A stretch of DNA of 64,000 bases, taken from Paenibacillus sp. FSL H8-0332 (GTDB lineage: Bacteria; Bacillota; Bacilli; Paenibacillales; Paenibacillaceae). The DNA lies in NCBI RefSeq assembly GCF_037963835.1, contig NZ_CP150145.1:1736001-1800000 (forward strand). Direction: 5' to 3'. Both the position numbers and the translations under genes were made by a program. Each line of letters begins with the position of its first letter. The stretch's first letter is position 1. The notes under the pieces were generated by a model, which was not told the DNA's origin, ran no database searches, and worked only from the letters and a program-made list of their open reading frames with translations. Positions 33,959-42,430 of the stretch are shown piece by piece.

Positions 33959-35707
33959 TTAGGACATGCTGGCCTGAAGCACGGCGAAACCGTATGCCGG
34001 CAGCCGCAGTGACAGCTTGCCTCGTTCGGCGCGGAGCGCTTCGCCGGTCCACAGATTCTCCCAATTACGTTCCTGGACGTCCAGCCGGAAGGTCTGCACC
34101 GTCTCCTCCGTATTGATCAGCACGATGATCAGATCATCGCCCTGACTGCGCTCGTATGCCAGCTTACTGCCTCCGGCTCCGGCTTCTAGGAAGGTGAAGC
34201 GTCCGGTACGCAGCGCCGGGTGGCTGCCGCGGATCTCAATCAGCTTACGGTAAAAGTTGAACAAATCGCGGTCCTGCCGCTCCGGGTCCCACTCCATGCA
34301 TTTCCGGCAGTCGGGGTCGCCTCCGCCATCCATTCCGATCTCGTCCCCGTAGTAAATGCAGGGCGTGCCCATGAAGGTGAACTGGAACAGCGCAGCCAGC
34401 TTCATGACATTCTTATCGCCCTCTGCCACTGTCAGCAGACGCGCCGTATCATGGCTGTCGAGCAGATTGAAGGCAACCTCGCTGGCCTGGAGCGGATACC
34501 GGGACAGCTGTCTGCCGATCGAATGGGCGAAGCCCTCGGCATCCAGTGTGCCGTAGACGAAGAAGTCGAGCACCGCGTCCGTGAACGGATAGTTCATGAC
34601 GGCATCGAATTTGTCGCCTTCCAGCCAAGGGGCCGATTCATGCCAGATCTCGCCCAGAATGTAAGCCTCAGGATTGGCACGCTTCACTACTTTGCGGAAA
34701 TCACGCCAGAATTCATGATCCACCTCGTTGGCCACATCCAGACGCCAGCCGTCAATGCCAACTTCCTTGATCCAGTATTCGGCGACCTTCAGCAGGTATT
34801 CCTTGACCTCAGGATGCTCCGTGTTCAGCTTCGGCATTAGCGGCTCGAAGGCGAAGGCGTCATAGGTCGGGATATTGTTCACGACCTGGAGCGGATATTC
34901 GCGGATATGGAACCAGTTCTTATATTCCGAATCCTCGCCCTTCTCCAGCACATCCACGAATGGGGCGAAGGTACGTCCCGCATGGTTGAAGACCGCGTCC
35001 AGCAGCACGCGGATGCCGCGCTCATGACAAGCATCGACCAATCTTTTCAGCGTGTCCACATCACCGAAATGCGGATCGACCTGCATATAGTCCTCTGTGT
35101 CATATTTGTGATTGGTGGTGGCAGTGAAGACCGGTGTGAAATAAATGCCCGTAATGCCCAGCTCCGTCAGATGGTCGAGATGATCTATGACACCCTGCAG
35201 ATCTCCGCCGAAGAAATTATCCGGCCGGGGGGTTCCGCCCCAAGGCTCTACATTATCAGGACTTATGTCAGGATTGCCGTTAGCGAACCGTTCCGGGAAA
35301 ATCTGATAAAACACCGCATCCTTGACCCAAGCCGGAGGCGTGAAGACATCACCGCGGCTTATGTAGGGGAATTCAAACAGCCGGTTAGGATTCGCGGGAC
35401 GCTCCTTCTGGAAATCACTCTCTGTCATCCAGATCCGTTCTTGGCCCTGCTGCAGCAGGAAGCCGTATTTCAGCCTGCGGTAGAGCGGAACCGATTCGCA
35501 TTCCCAGTAATCGAACATCGCATCGGAAGTGAACAGGGTCATCGGAATCAATTCCTTGGTGGTGTCCCAGGCATATTTATCGCCCGCCCAGGCGAAGACC
35601 TCAGTCAGATCCCCCTTCTTGGCCCGCAGACGCAGGTGGATGGTGTTGTGATCATAGGCGTACGACCAGTTCAGACGGGGACGATGATACACGGCTTCTA
35701 ATAACAT
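33959..35707 (-). CDS. Neopullulanase / cyclomaltodextrinase, GH13 subfamily 20
   Basis: The 582-residue enzyme has the N-terminal beta domain of the subfamily (residues 1-120, LEAVYHRPRLNWSYAY) and a TIM barrel with VFYQIFPERFANGNP, nucleophile D324 in GWRLDVANEVDH, acid/base E353 in ILGEIWHES and D420 in LLDSHD. The N-terminal domain and the DVANEVDH block separate it from simple amylases. It is cytoplasmic and would open cyclodextrins and cut imported maltodextrins to maltose for the phosphorylase. It is divergent from malEFG. ATG with TAGGAGGA. The upstream leader carries a promoter, a hairpin and structured repeat D. Confidence 0.92.
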   Translation of the reverse strand: MLLEAVYHRPRLNWSYAYDHNTIHLRLRAKKGDLTEVFAWAGDKYAWDTTKELIPMTLFTSDAMFDYWECESVPLYRRLKYGFLLQQGQERIWMTESDFQKERPANPNRLFEFPYISRGDVFTPPAWVKDAVFYQIFPERFANGNPDISPDNVEPWGGTPRPDNFFGGDLQGVIDHLDHLTELGITGIYFTPVFTATTNHKYDTEDYMQVDPHFGDVDTLKRLVDACHERGIRVLLDAVFNHAGRTFAPFVDVLEKGEDSEYKNWFHIREYPLQVVNNIPTYDAFAFEPLMPKLNTEHPEVKEYLLKVAEYWIKEVGIDGWRLDVANEVDHEFWRDFRKVVKRANPEAYILGEIWHESAPWLEGDKFDAVMNYPFTDAVLDFFVYGTLDAEGFAHSIGRQLSRYPLQASEVAFNLLDSHDTARLLTVAEGDKNVMKLAALFQFTFMGTPCIYYGDEIGMDGGGDPDCRKCMEWDPERQDRDLFNFYRKLIEIRGSHPALRTGRFTFLEAGAGGSKLAYERSQGDDLIIVLINTEETVQTFRLDVQERNWENLWTGEALRAERGKLSLRLPAYGFAVLQASMS

Positions 35708-35773
35708 ATTAATTCCTCCTAGATTTAGTTTGGCTATATAGATTGAACTTAGAAATTTAAATTAAGGGAAAAG

Positions 35774-35908
35774 TGGCGGAGGGGAATTTTGGAACTGGAG
35801 GAGCGGTAGCGACCGCCTTTGTCTGCGGATTTCGACCGCGAACAGCGGTATAAATTATGAAATCTGCAGACAACAGCGGCCGGAAGTCCAAAACTTCTCT
35901 GGAGTCAC
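35774..35908 (+). repeat. Structured intergenic repeat, copy D (upstream of neopullulanase)
   Basis: Copy D is in the same orientation as copy A, so antisense to the neopullulanase gene, and begins 67 bases upstream of its start. Central stem TTGTCTGCGGATTTC against GAAATCTGCAGACAA (14 Watson-Crick pairs and one G-U), apex ACCGC-GAACA-GCGGT, side hairpin GCGGT-AGCG-ACCGC. Confidence 0.85.
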
Positions 35909-35978
35909 GGCTAATCCCAAAACATAAAACCAGTAGTTCAATTTATATAGATTACGCACCCGATTCAGCACATGGCAA

Positions 35979-36037
35979 AAAGGCACAACCCCCGGATAAT
36001 TATGCCGAGGTTGTACCTGAGAAGGAACAGTGCCTTT
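35979..36037 (-). terminator. Attenuator-like hairpin in the neopullulanase leader
   Basis: On the minus strand AAAGGCAC (36037-36030) pairs with GTGCCTTT (35986-35979), with an inner ACAACC/GGTTGT, and the descending arm runs on into TTTTT. It lies about 30 bases downstream of the predicted transcript start and about 270 bases before the start codon, where a terminator would cut short the transcript. Confidence 0.5.
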
Positions 36038-36074
36038 AGATTGGTGAAGAATGAGGTGTTTCATGATGGTTTGG

Positions 36075-36126
36075 ATTATAGCACGGAACAAAATGAGGTT
36101 CAAGAGTTTTGTACAAACAGTTGCAC
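36075..36126 (-). promoter_or_regulatory. Sigma-A promoter and operator-like site for neopullulanase
   Basis: On the minus strand TTGAAC (36103-36098), a 17-base spacer and TATAAT (36080-36075) form a near-consensus promoter. Just upstream, GTACAAACAGTTGCAC (36111-36126) is a broken form of the maltose-operator palindrome. The transcript would start near 36068, giving a leader of about 360 bases. Confidence 0.65.
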
Positions 36127-36338
36127 AAAGTTTTAGGAGCGGGAAACCGATTTCCAAAGTCTGTAAATTGATAATATTTAGCAATCATACAACATTATTC
36201 GTCTAAATACGACAAAATATGCAGAATTGAATTTTGAAATCGAAGTATATCAAAGTTATTTAAAGAAATCATGCGATAAAGAGAGTGAAGGTAACATTAT
36301 CCATATATAATGGCGAAATATTAGCGAATATTCTATGT

Positions 36339-36350
36339 GCAAACGTTTTT
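36339..36350. promoter_or_regulatory. Operator/cre-like site upstream of malE (distal)
   Basis: GCAAACGTTTTT matches the left half and centre of the maltose palindrome GCAAACGTTTGC and is about 210 bases before malE. Its right half is degenerate. It could bind the LacI-type regulator or CcpA. Confidence 0.5.
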
Positions 36351-36465
36351 ACAACTGCAAGTCTGCTGATGTATTATGAATTCAGGAATGAAGCGCTTTC
36401 TGAACTGGGCATAACGTATTCGGAAGAGACAATGGGAGGAAATAGAATTATTTTTGAATCCTCTG

Positions 36466-36477
36466 AAATCGTTTGCG
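36466..36477. promoter_or_regulatory. Operator/cre-like site upstream of malE (proximal)
   Basis: AAATCGTTTGCG carries the right half of the palindrome, 84 bases before the malE start. Together with the site at 36339 it could allow looping between two regulator dimers. The malE promoter itself is not obvious. The remainder of the 35708-36560 gap shows no gene. Confidence 0.45.
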
Positions 36478-36560
36478 CAAAGAAGGGAGCATTATCGTCA
36501 AGTTAAAAGAAGCATCATCGTCAAATTAAGTGATATACACACACAGGAGGGGTTAAAGGA

Positions 36561-37892
36561 ATGGATCTCAAAAAACTTATGGTTCTCACCGCAGCGTGCT
36601 CCATGGCAATCTCAATTACGGCGTGCGGCTCAAACAACAATGGGGGAAATGCAGCAGCGACGAATGCTCCTGCGGATAATGCAGCGGCTACAGACAACGC
36701 TGGTGCCGGCGGCGCAAACACACCGGCAACCGATGAGATCGTTCCTGAAGAGGGCGCTTCACTGGTCATTTGGGAGAGTAAAGAAGAAAGACAGTTCGCC
36801 GAAGAGATCGCCAAGCAGTTCACTGCCAAGTATAACGTCCCTATCAAAATCGAAGAGGTGGCCCCGCCCGATCAAGTCGGTAAGCTTACCCAAGATGGTC
36901 CTTCGGGTTTGGCCGCTGACGTTGTCGTCATTCCTCATGATAACCTAGGCAAGGCGGCAAGCGCGAGTCTGGTGCTCCCTAATGATCTTTTCGCGGAGCA
37001 GACCAAGGCTGAGAACACGGAGGCTTCCATCGTAGGCTCCTCTTATGATGGTGAATTGTACGGGTATCCGAGAGCGGCAGAGACCTATGCACTGTTCTAC
37101 AATAAATCTCTGCTGAAGGAAGCTCCTAAATCCTTCGACGACGTCATTGCCTTCAGCAAAACGTTCACCGATAAAGCCAAGAACAGATACGGCATTATGT
37201 GGGAAGTCGGCAACATGTACTTCAACTATCCGTTCATCGCCACCACCGGCGGTTACCTGTTCGGCAAAGACGGTACCGACAAGGATGATATTGGTCTGAA
37301 CAATGAAGGCGCGATCAAAGGCCTGACGGAATTTGCCAAGCTGAAGGAAGTATTGCCGATCAAGAGCGGTGATATTAATCCGGACATCAAGCGCAGCTTG
37401 TTCAACTCAGGCGATGTAGCAATGGACATTACAGGACCATGGGAGCTTGCCGGTTACAAAGAAGCGCTGGGCGACAACCTCGGCATCGAGCCGGTTCCTA
37501 CCATTGACGGTAAAACCGCGATCACCTTCTCCGGAATCAAAATCTTTACAGTCAACGCGTATACGCAATATCCGAATGCCGCTAAACTGTATGCCCGCTT
37601 TGCTTCCGGCAAAGATTCGCAGCTTACGCTCAATAAGCTGATCGGTTCTGTGCCGACGAACAATGAAGCGCTGCAGGATGCGCAAATTACTGGTGATCCG
37701 TTCGTATCCGCTTTTGCTGAGCAAGCCAAGAATTCACAGCCGATGCCTTCGATTCCTGAAATGGGGAACGTCTGGAGCCCGGTGAACGCAGCACTTCCGG
37801 CAATCTGGGATAACAACACTGATCCTAAGACTGCGATGGACAAAGCTGTAGAACAAATCAAGGACCTGAACAACGGGGCTACTGCCCAGTAA
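36561..37892 (+). CDS. malE: Maltose/maltodextrin-binding lipoprotein
   Basis: The 443-residue protein has a lipobox SITAC with the lipid-modified Cys at 22, an Ala/Asn-rich spacer to about residue 60, and a solute-binding fold of the MalE type: LVIWESKEERQFAEEIAKQF, ADVVVIPHDNLGKAA, YGYPRAAETYALFYNKSLL, KRSLFNSGDVAMDITGPWEL and NPDIKRSLF-like elements. It captures maltodextrins outside the membrane for MalF and MalG. ATG with GGAGGGGT. First gene of the malEFG operon. Confidence 0.93.
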   Translation: MDLKKLMVLTAACSMAISITACGSNNNGGNAAATNAPADNAAATDNAGAGGANTPATDEIVPEEGASLVIWESKEERQFAEEIAKQFTAKYNVPIKIEEVAPPDQVGKLTQDGPSGLAADVVVIPHDNLGKAASASLVLPNDLFAEQTKAENTEASIVGSSYDGELYGYPRAAETYALFYNKSLLKEAPKSFDDVIAFSKTFTDKAKNRYGIMWEVGNMYFNYPFIATTGGYLFGKDGTDKDDIGLNNEGAIKGLTEFAKLKEVLPIKSGDINPDIKRSLFNSGDVAMDITGPWELAGYKEALGDNLGIEPVPTIDGKTAITFSGIKIFTVNAYTQYPNAAKLYARFASGKDSQLTLNKLIGSVPTNNEALQDAQITGDPFVSAFAEQAKNSQPMPSIPEMGNVWSPVNAALPAIWDNNTDPKTAMDKAVEQIKDLNNGATAQ

Positions 37893-37917
37893 TTACACAA
37901 CCATGAGCTTACAGTGG

Positions 37918-37968
37918 AATTCAAGCCGCCCGCCGCAAAGCCTTGCAGCGGGCAGTTTCCTTGAATTC
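37918..37968 (+). promoter_or_regulatory. Intercistronic hairpin between malE and malF
   Basis: GAATTCAAG (37918-37926) pairs with CTTGAATTC (37960-37968), with inner CCCGC/GCGGG. There is no T run, so it probably protects the malE message or limits read-through, giving more binding protein than permease, as at the same junction in other maltose operons. Confidence 0.65.
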
Positions 37969-37994
37969 GGCACGGAGAGGAGAACGGAAGGGAA

Positions 37995-39308
37995 ATGCAG
38001 CGACACAAAGCGAAAGCTGGGATACTGTCGGCCATTTTTATGGGACTGGGACAAATATATAACCGCCAATTCATCAAAGGGCTAATGTTCATAGCTGTAG
38101 AAGCTGTAGCACTTATTTATTTCATTAGCAATTTGGGAAGAGCCTTCTGGGGAATGACCACACTCGGTGAATCTCCAAGCCGTCTGGAGAAGGTAAAAGG
38201 GATTGCCAAGATGGTTCCCGGAGACCATTCCATCGTCATTCTGATTGAAAGCCTGATTACCCTGCTGTTCTTTGTGTTATTCCTGATCGTCTGGTACATG
38301 AATATTAGGGATGCCTATAAAATCGGAGCAGAACGCGAAAACGGCCGTCCATCGCATACATTTAAGCAATCCGTACGTTATATACTCGATTACAAATTCG
38401 CCCAGAGCTTCTTGCTGCTCCCGGGTATGGGCATTCTGTTCTTCACTATTATGCCGATCTTCTTTATGATCATGCTGGCTTTTACCAACTATGCCGCACC
38501 GAATCACATTCCTCCGGCCAAGCTGGTGGATTGGGTGGGCTTTGAGACCTTCCGCAATCTGCTGGTGCTAAAAACCTGGAGCCATACCTTTTACGGTGTA
38601 CTTACCTGGACCATCATCTGGGCGGTTCTGTCAACCATAACTACTTATTTCGGCGGGATGCTGGTCGCCCTGCTGATCAACCAAAAAGGTATCCGCTTCA
38701 AGGGCATGTGGAGAATGCTCCTGATCATTCCTTATGCCATTCCGCAGATGATCTCCCTCCTCTTGATGCGCAACCTGTTCAACGGGCAGTTCGGCCCGAT
38801 CAACCAGTATCTCGGCTACTTCGGAATGGGTGGATTGCCTTGGCTGACCGATCCGTTCTGGGCCAAGGTTACAGTAATCGTGGTGAACATGTGGGTAGGT
38901 ATTCCGGTGTCCATGCTGCTGATTATGGGGGTGCTGACCACGATTCCCCGCGATATGTATGAGGCTGCTGAAGTCGACGGGGCAACGAATTATCAGAAAT
39001 TCCGGATTGTCACGCTGCCGATGATCCTGTTCTCTACCGCCCCTACGCTGATTATGCAGTTCGCCGGCAATATCAATAACTTCAATGCCATCTTCCTGCT
39101 GACGGGAGGGAACCCGGTGAACGGGAACTATCAATACGCCGGTTCGACGGACCTGCTCGTCACCTGGCTGTATAAGCTGACGCTGGATCAGAACAAGAAT
39201 AATATGGCGTCCGCGATAGGGATCATCCTGTTCATTATTGTTGCCGGGTTCTCCCTGTACAACTACCGCCGGACCAAATCATTCCAAGAGGAGGACATGA
39301 TTCAATGA
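37995..39308 (+). CDS. malF: Maltose ABC transporter permease MalF-type
   Basis: The 437-residue membrane protein has an N-terminal extension with two hydrophobic segments (GILSAIFMGLGQIYNRQFIKG, a TM2-like hairpin) and the CUT1 permease core, with the EAA loop EAAEVDGATNYQKFRIVTLP near 325 that contacts the ATPase, and AGNINNFNAIFLLTGGNP typical of MalF. Its stop overlaps the malG start. No msmX/malK-type ATPase gene is present in the window, so a shared ATPase elsewhere must power it. Confidence 0.93.
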   Translation: MQRHKAKAGILSAIFMGLGQIYNRQFIKGLMFIAVEAVALIYFISNLGRAFWGMTTLGESPSRLEKVKGIAKMVPGDHSIVILIESLITLLFFVLFLIVWYMNIRDAYKIGAERENGRPSHTFKQSVRYILDYKFAQSFLLLPGMGILFFTIMPIFFMIMLAFTNYAAPNHIPPAKLVDWVGFETFRNLLVLKTWSHTFYGVLTWTIIWAVLSTITTYFGGMLVALLINQKGIRFKGMWRMLLIIPYAIPQMISLLLMRNLFNGQFGPINQYLGYFGMGGLPWLTDPFWAKVTVIVVNMWVGIPVSMLLIMGVLTTIPRDMYEAAEVDGATNYQKFRIVTLPMILFSTAPTLIMQFAGNINNFNAIFLLTGGNPVNGNYQYAGSTDLLVTWLYKLTLDQNKNNMASAIGIILFIIVAGFSLYNYRRTKSFQEEDMIQ

Positions 39309-40153
39309 TCATCGGACGCAAAGCTGTCAACTTTATTCGTCTGGGCTTAAGCTACATTGTTCTGGTTGCACTGGCGATTGCTGCAATCTATCCGGCACTC
39401 TGGATTCTGCTTGCCTCCTTCCGGCCGGGTAAATCCTTGTACAGCAAGACGCTGATTCCTGAGCAGTTCACACTTGCTCATTATAAGGAGCTATTCACCT
39501 CACCGGTGTATATGTTTGGAACCTGGTATGCAAATACGCTCAAAATAGCGGTATTCTCGATGCTGATCGGCGTGGTGCTGACGCTTTTGACCAGCTATGC
39601 CTTATCCCGGTTCCGGTTCAAAAGCCGCAAGACAACGATGTCGACGCTGCTGATTCTCGGGATGTTCCCGGGCTTCATGAGCATGATTGCCATCTATCTG
39701 CTGCTGAAGGAGTTCAACCTGCTGGATACCCATCTGGCCCTGATTATCGTGTATGCGGCCGGAGCGCCTCTCGGAGGGACACTGATCGCCAAAGGCTTCC
39801 TGGACACGATTCCGCGTTCGCTGGATGAAGCGGCACGGATTGACGGGGCGAGCAACTTCGGGATTTTCACCCGGATTATCCTGCCGTTGTCCCGTCCGAT
39901 GATCACGTATATAGCGCTGACCCTGTTTGTCGGCCCGTGGGTGGACTTTATCTTCGCCAAGCTGATCCTGCGGACCAAGGAGAACTGGACGGTCGCGGTG
40001 GGCATGTGGGATATGGTCAATACGATGCAGAATTCCAATTTCACACTGTTTGCGGCGGGTGCAGTGCTGATCTCTGTACCGATTATGATTCTGTTCGGCT
40101 TCCTGCAGCGCCTGCTGGTTGACGGTCTGACAGCGGGAGCCAGCAAGGGATAG
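39305..40153 (+). CDS. malG: Maltose ABC transporter permease MalG-type
   Basis: The 282-residue protein has six hydrophobic segments, the RPGKSLY start motif of CUT1 MalG permeases and the EAA loop DEAARIDGASNFGIFTRIILP near 175-195. It overlaps malF by four bases (ATGA), so the two are translationally coupled. A terminator follows, closing the operon. Confidence 0.93.
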   Translation: MIIGRKAVNFIRLGLSYIVLVALAIAAIYPALWILLASFRPGKSLYSKTLIPEQFTLAHYKELFTSPVYMFGTWYANTLKIAVFSMLIGVVLTLLTSYALSRFRFKSRKTTMSTLLILGMFPGFMSMIAIYLLLKEFNLLDTHLALIIVYAAGAPLGGTLIAKGFLDTIPRSLDEAARIDGASNFGIFTRIILPLSRPMITYIALTLFVGPWVDFIFAKLILRTKENWTVAVGMWDMVNTMQNSNFTLFAAGAVLISVPIMILFGFLQRLLVDGLTAGASKG

Positions 40154-40187
40154 GAAATAGTATTAGACAATGTATGTACGAATAACG

Positions 40188-40230
40188 GGTGCGGCCTTGA
40201 AGCAGTTCTGAGGGGCTGCACCTTTCTTTT
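40188..40230 (+). terminator. Terminator of the malEFG operon
   Basis: GGTGCGGCC (40188-40196) pairs with GGCTGCACC (40214-40222) with one mismatch, followed by TTTCTTTTG. Confidence 0.8.
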
Positions 40231-40269
40231 GTGGAGAAATCGTGATCTGGATGATAAGGGGAGAATGTA

Positions 40270-42363
40270 ATGCAACGGCGGCGATTTATTAATTTCAGCT
40301 CAGTTGGCGTCAAGTTATTCGTAATTCTGTTCTGTACTATTGTCCTGTTGTCCTCAGTTCTGGGCTTAACCTCCTATTATGCGGCAAAAGGGATCATTAC
40401 CGATGAGGTGGCAGCTGCCTCCTCACAATCCATTGTCCAGGCGGCGGACAAGCTGGATTTCCTATTCGCTGAATATGAAGCGCTCTCCAGGCAATTTGCT
40501 GTAGATCCGGCGCTAAAAGCTGACATGGAGACGGTTAATCTTCCAACCGCCGGTACGGTTGCGCGGGGTGCAGCAGAGGATCGGATACGCCGCAAGCTGG
40601 ACTCCGTCAGAGGATCGGATGAGCGGCTGCTTGGTGTCCGGCTGGTCTCCAGAAGCATGGTAGACGCCGAATCCTATAAATCTACGGGAATTAGCGGCGT
40701 GCGGAGTGATGAAGGTATCCTTGCCCGGATGAAAGAGATTGATAACGGCAAAGGTGAGCCTGTCTGGTTCCCTGTACGTGCCAAGGGTTTTTTTGACGCG
40801 TACAGCCAGTCCTCTCTGACAATGGGCCGTCTGCTGCGGAATATTCAGAAACCGGCCGCCGAGTATTATATGCTGATTGAGGTGAAGGGAAGCGCGCTGA
40901 CGGGTGTGTTGTCTAATCTGCATATCGGGCTTGCCGGGGAGATCCGCATCCTTGATCCTTCGGGCCGGGTGGCATACGGTGCTGACAACGCACTGCTCGG
41001 GCAGCCTTCTTATATACATACTCCAGAGATGAAGACCGGGGTACAGGAGCAAGAGCAGCCCGGGGCGTTAAAGGAAGGAGGAAGGGAGCATTCGTTCACT
41101 GCCGGGGATGAGCAGGGCAATCCTCAACTGGTAGTCTATCAGCCGCTGGCTACAGCGGACTGGACGCTGCTGGGGTATGCGCCGGTGAGCGACTTCACTA
41201 AGTCTGCCGACAGGCTGCTCTATATTACCTTCCTGGTAGTATTGGCAGCAGCGCTTATTGCTCTGGTCATCGGCTATGTTCTGGTGCGGCTCATCGGGCG
41301 TCCGCTCGGCAAGCTGGCCCGTCTGATGGAGGAGGGCGAGCAAGGCAACCTGCAGGTGCGGACGGACTTCAAGGGCCGGGATGAGATCGGACGGCTGGGC
41401 CACAGCTTCAACCGGATGATGGAGCAGATCTCCCTGCTTGCGGGCCGGAGCAGCAGCTCTGCTGCTGAAGTGCTGGCCACCTCGGAGCAGCTTGTCGCAG
41501 CTTCGGGAGCGATCAGCGGCCAGGCCAGCGAGGTAGCCGCTGCGACCGGTGAAATCGCAGGCGGAGCTGCCAGTCTGGCGGCTGAAGCGGAGAGCAGCAA
41601 CGCCAAGGTGGAGCTAATGAGGGACAAGGCGAACGAAGTGGCCGGGACGAATGCGGTCATGGCTGCTTCGGCAGTGAAGGTCATGGAGGCCAGCGACCAG
41701 GGAGCGGAGCGGATGAAGAAGCTGGTTGCACAAAGTGAGAGCGTCCTGAAGATGATGGACTTGATTCAGGAGAATTCAGCCATGCTGCGGGACAGCACAG
41801 TGCTGATCCGCAGCATCCTCTCCCCGATGATTGCCATGAACAAGCAGACGAATATCCTGGCACTGAATGCATCCATTGAAGCTGCACGTGCAGGAGCCGC
41901 CGGCAGAGGGTTCATTGTCATTGCCGATGAGATCCGGGGGCTGGCCAATCAATCCAGCCAGTCGATCGCCTCCGTCTCCAGAATTACGGAGGAGATCAGC
42001 AGCCATATTGAGAACACCGTCCAGGTTGTCAGTGAAGCAGCACCGATGTTTGACAGTCAGCTGGCTTCGGTCCGGGAATCCTCACTAATCTTCGGGAGCG
42101 TAAGGGCCGAGATGGAGGTGTTCAGCGGAGTTCTGAACCAGTCCTCGGCGGCTGTCTCCGAGCTGGCCGAATACCAGCAGCAGCTGGGACAATCCATGGC
42201 CAGTGTGATCTCGGTGGTGCAGCAGACCAGCGCCTCTACAGAAGAGGTAGCGTCCATGTCCTCACAGCAATTTACGGTCAGCAGAGAGCTGGTCGAGCTG
42301 TCGGGCAAGCTGGAGACGCTGGCAGAGAATCTGAAGCAGTCGATGATTTCTTTTCAGGGCTAA
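40270..42363 (+). CDS. Methyl-accepting chemotaxis protein (dCache-type)
   Basis: The 697-residue receptor has a first membrane segment near 12-34, an extracellular sensor of about 260 residues (double Cache-like, with [21 protein letters not shown]), a second membrane segment near 318-340, HAMP ([25 protein letters not shown]) and a long cytoplasmic coiled coil whose tip reads [37 protein letters not shown]. No C-terminal CheB/CheR tail is seen. It follows malG after a terminator, so it may steer cells toward maltodextrins, but its ligand is inferred only from position. ATG after AAGGGGAGA. Confidence 0.92.
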   Translation: MQRRRFINFSSVGVKLFVILFCTIVLLSSVLGLTSYYAAKGIITDEVAAASSQSIVQAADKLDFLFAEYEALSRQFAVDPALKADMETVNLPTAGTVARGAAEDRIRRKLDSVRGSDERLLGVRLVSRSMVDAESYKSTGISGVRSDEGILARMKEIDNGKGEPVWFPVRAKGFFDAYSQSSLTMGRLLRNIQKPAAEYYMLIEVKGSALTGVLSNLHIGLAGEIRILDPSGRVAYGADNALLGQPSYIHTPEMKTGVQEQEQPGALKEGGREHSFTAGDEQGNPQLVVYQPLATADWTLLGYAPVSDFTKSADRLLYITFLVVLAAALIALVIGYVLVRLIGRPLGKLARLMEEGEQGNLQVRTDFKGRDEIGRLGHSFNRMMEQISLLAGRSSSSAAEVLATSEQLVAASGAISGQASEVAAATGEIAGGAASLAAEAESSNAKVELMRDKANEVAGTNAVMAASAVKVMEASDQGAERMKKLVAQSESVLKMMDLIQENSAMLRDSTVLIRSILSPMIAMNKQTNILALNASIEAARAGAAGRGFIVIADEIRGLANQSSQSIASVSRITEEISSHIENTVQVVSEAAPMFDSQLASVRESSLIFGSVRAEMEVFSGVLNQSSAAVSELAEYQQQLGQSMASVISVVQQTSASTEEVASMSSQQFTVSRELVELSGKLETLAENLKQSMISFQG

Positions 42364-42387
42364 AGGGATAACAGGATGAAGGTGGAG

Positions 42388-42424
42388 CCGGTGAGGAAGC
42401 GTATTGCGGGAACCGGCGCTTTTT
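42388..42424 (+). terminator. Terminator after the chemoreceptor gene
   Basis: GCCGGT (42388-42393) pairs with ACCGGC (42412-42417), followed by GCTTTTTTAT. Confidence 0.7.
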
Positions 42425-42430
42425 TATAAG

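Noticed and set aside
36285..36506. Open frame upstream of malE
   Set aside because: It has no clear ribosome site, crosses both operator-like sites and matches nothing recognisable; more likely promoter DNA.
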